Of a DNA stretch of 21,313 nt, positions 20,225-21,313 are shown piece by piece. Below the pieces are notes generated by a model. That model ran no database searches. It saw only the letters and a list, made by a program, of their open reading frames with translations, and was not told where the DNA came from. How positions within the stretch are numbered: the stretch's first letter is position 1; each line of letters begins with the position of its first letter. The position numbers and the translations under genes are program-made. The DNA is from Echinococcus granulosus (Eukaryota; Platyhelminthes; Cestoda; Cyclophyllidea; Taeniidae): the NCBI RefSeq assembly GCF_000524195.1, contig NW_020170413.1:111003-132315 (forward strand). Direction: 5' to 3'.

Positions 20225-20330
20225 AGTAAGAGCCCATGTGGCGGGGCGTGCGTGGCGGAATTGTGGAGGGCTGGAATGCAGTCCCTCGTGGCAGCGCTAG
20301 CTAAATTTGGAAAGTTGTATGCTAGCGATT
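20225..20330. other. GC-rich patch with two adjacent inverted repeats
   Basis: The patch begins with two GTGGCGG copies (20238-20258). It then has a stem GAGGG/CCCTC (20266-20270 with 20283-20287) and a 7-base stem CGCTAGC/GCTAGCG (20295-20301 with 20321-20327, loop 19), followed by ATTTTT. The sizes are near chance, but the cluster and base composition differ from the surroundings. No function is assigned. Confidence 0.3.
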
Positions 20331-20421
20331 TTTAAAATTAGTAGTTGAAGACATTTTGTCATGTGTGGCGTTGCTGTTGCACAGTCAGTAGTCTCGAGTG
20401 GGTCAAACTCAACCATGATTG

Positions 20422-20666
20422 CTATTTGTCCTGCATGAGGTGAACGGTTGGGTCTCTACTTTTATGACACACAGGGCAATGATGTTTGCCCACGGTGGAA
20501 TTCACAATTTCTTTCTATTAGAAATTGGGAGCCAGGCTAGAATGTGGTAAGCGGACGTGGTGCAATTACAATGGGTCTCGTGAACCGATACTTTGAGTGG
20601 GTTCAAGCATGGTGAGGAGTAGTGGAAAGTCCAATAAGGCAGCACAGTGCCAATAGATGAACGCAT
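20422..20666 (-). pseudogene. Degenerate Ty3/gypsy integrase zinc-finger domain
   Basis: The integrase N-terminal domain binds zinc through H and C pairs. Minus frame one (20502-20666, 54 codons from ATG) has VHETH (HETH at 20571-20582), then TSAYHILAWLPI (WLPI at 20523-20534). These resemble HxxxxGHxG and TxxxIxxxFxWPGM. Minus frame two (20422-20514) continues with HHCPVCHKSRDPT (CPVC at 20467-20478), like the CxxCQxxKxP block. The distance from W to the first C is 56 bases against about 43 expected, and a frameshift separates them. It follows an RNase H remnant on the same strand, as in real pol. The integrase core could not be found further left. Confidence 0.35.
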
Positions 20667-20780
20667 TTTCGTGCTTTACACTACGTTCGTAAACAGCTGC
20701 GTGTATTCCCCGAGTTCCTACAACTCAAGGCAAATTAGTGCAGTGGGGTCTGCTGAGAACCGCACTTGAAACGTCATCAG

Positions 20781-21168
20781 TCAGTTTTTCGATTCGTCCA
20801 TTGACATCGTGCTTGGATCAGAGAAGATGGCTTCCAGTGCAACCATACAAGCAGATGTGAGACCATACCTTTGTGGTCGATTGAGATGGATTAGACTAAC
20901 TTCTGCTTGATGTTCAAGCAACATGAAATAGCGCCATTTAAACTTGAGTGGTGTATTCTTTGGCCTAAATGAATGGCTTTTAAGGATCTAAGAAGTGATC
21001 ATGGCCATACGTGTCATTGACCTTCCGACCACTTTTCCGCTTTTCCAACAAGTAGCCAAAATTGGAGCTTCTTGACAAACTTTGCCACGCAATTTGGTTG
21101 TTGTGGCGCTTATTCGCCGTTGTGGACTCATAAGTGAAGTGCACTTCTTGTGTCCGGTGAAATTGCAC
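20781..21168 (-). pseudogene. Degenerate Ty3/gypsy RNase H domain
   Basis: The first minus frame (20980-21168) has VHFTYESTTANKR, then IAWQSL, NFGYLL and GHDHFL. These follow the order VHPxAYASRTLxKAE, LAxVWAL, KFRxYL, TDHxxL of Ty3/gypsy RNase H. A frameshift near 20985 then leads to the second frame (20781-20987). There RYFMLLEHQAEVSLIH follows about 20 codons after the DH, as in RWxxxLxEFDFEVxH. The terminal ADALSR motif is not preserved (YGLTSA). The right order of at least five blocks over two frames is the best evidence. The reverse transcriptase would lie beyond the right edge of the window. Confidence 0.45.
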
Positions 21169-21313
21169 ATTTTTCCTTCGTGGATGCAGCGATAAATATT
21201 GTTTGCATGTCCGAACAGAAGATAGATGTCGATTAAATATGGATAGATGTATTTAGGAGATGTGTATACGGCTACTTCATCGCCTCTTCTGCATACTACT
21301 GTAATCACAAGGC
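21169..21313. other. Right edge, possibly upstream pol remnant
   Basis: A minus frame reaching from near the edge to 20988 is open for 106 codons but I recognise no RT motif in it. If the RNase H remnant to the left is real, DASxxGIGAVL and RT thumb sequence would be expected here or beyond the window. Confidence 0.25.

Noticed and set aside
20781..20987. Crotonase (enoyl-CoA hydratase) fragment, because of EVSLIHLNRPQR on the minus strand
   Set aside because: The spacing after NRP is too short for that family. The adjoining frame carries RNase H blocks in the right order, and the same residues fit the RNase H end better.
1..21313. CRISPR array, operon, bacterial promoter or phage genes
   Set aside because: No regularly spaced repeats and no packed open frames. 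Open-frame lengths are about what chance gives in AT-rich eukaryotic DNA.

Overview
No complete gene can be read from this 21.3 kb window. It looks like AT-rich (about 60% A+T) intergenic or intronic DNA of a eukaryote, probably an invertebrate animal. The open frames are short, spread over both strands and about as frequent as chance predicts. There are no operons, no ribosome-binding sites and no recognisable tRNA or rRNA gene. I cannot name the species.

The most consistent content is old retroelement debris, recognised by eye from short ordered motifs of Ty3/gypsy pol and, once, of a non-LTR (LINE) reverse transcriptase. Left part, plus strand: an RNase H remnant (about 2.35-2.73 kb), a reverse transcriptase palm (3.1-3.37 kb) and an integrase core (3.8-4.06 kb). 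Left part, minus strand: a possible RT thumb followed by RNase H (5.2 to 4.7 kb), and an isolated integrase core (6.6-6.8 kb). Middle: exon-like open frames of unknown nature (9.05-9.36 and 10.1-10.3 kb), a purine-rich tract (11.36-11.56 kb), a degenerate repeat (11.6-11.78 kb), and a retroposon-like block ending in (TTAC)3 (12.04-12.42 kb). Next come the longest open frame (13.4-13.94 kb, minus), with RNase H-like motifs, and a LINE RT remnant (14.8-15.0 kb, plus).

Right part: three exon-like minus-strand stretches (16.65-18.8 kb), then RT fingers and RT palm remnants on the plus strand (18.9-19.2 and 19.73-20.04 kb). A minus-strand RNase H followed by an integrase zinc-finger remnant (21.17 down to 20.42 kb) would continue beyond the right edge.

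All these elements are frameshifted, shortened and missing catalytic residues, so none can be active. They lie in both orientations and partly in non-pol order, which suggests several separate or nested insertions. The base composition also shows strand asymmetry: A greatly exceeds T on the plus strand around 13-17 kb, while T exceeds A around 19.5-19.8 kb. I found no convincing new biological system. All homology calls are motif-level and made without a database search.
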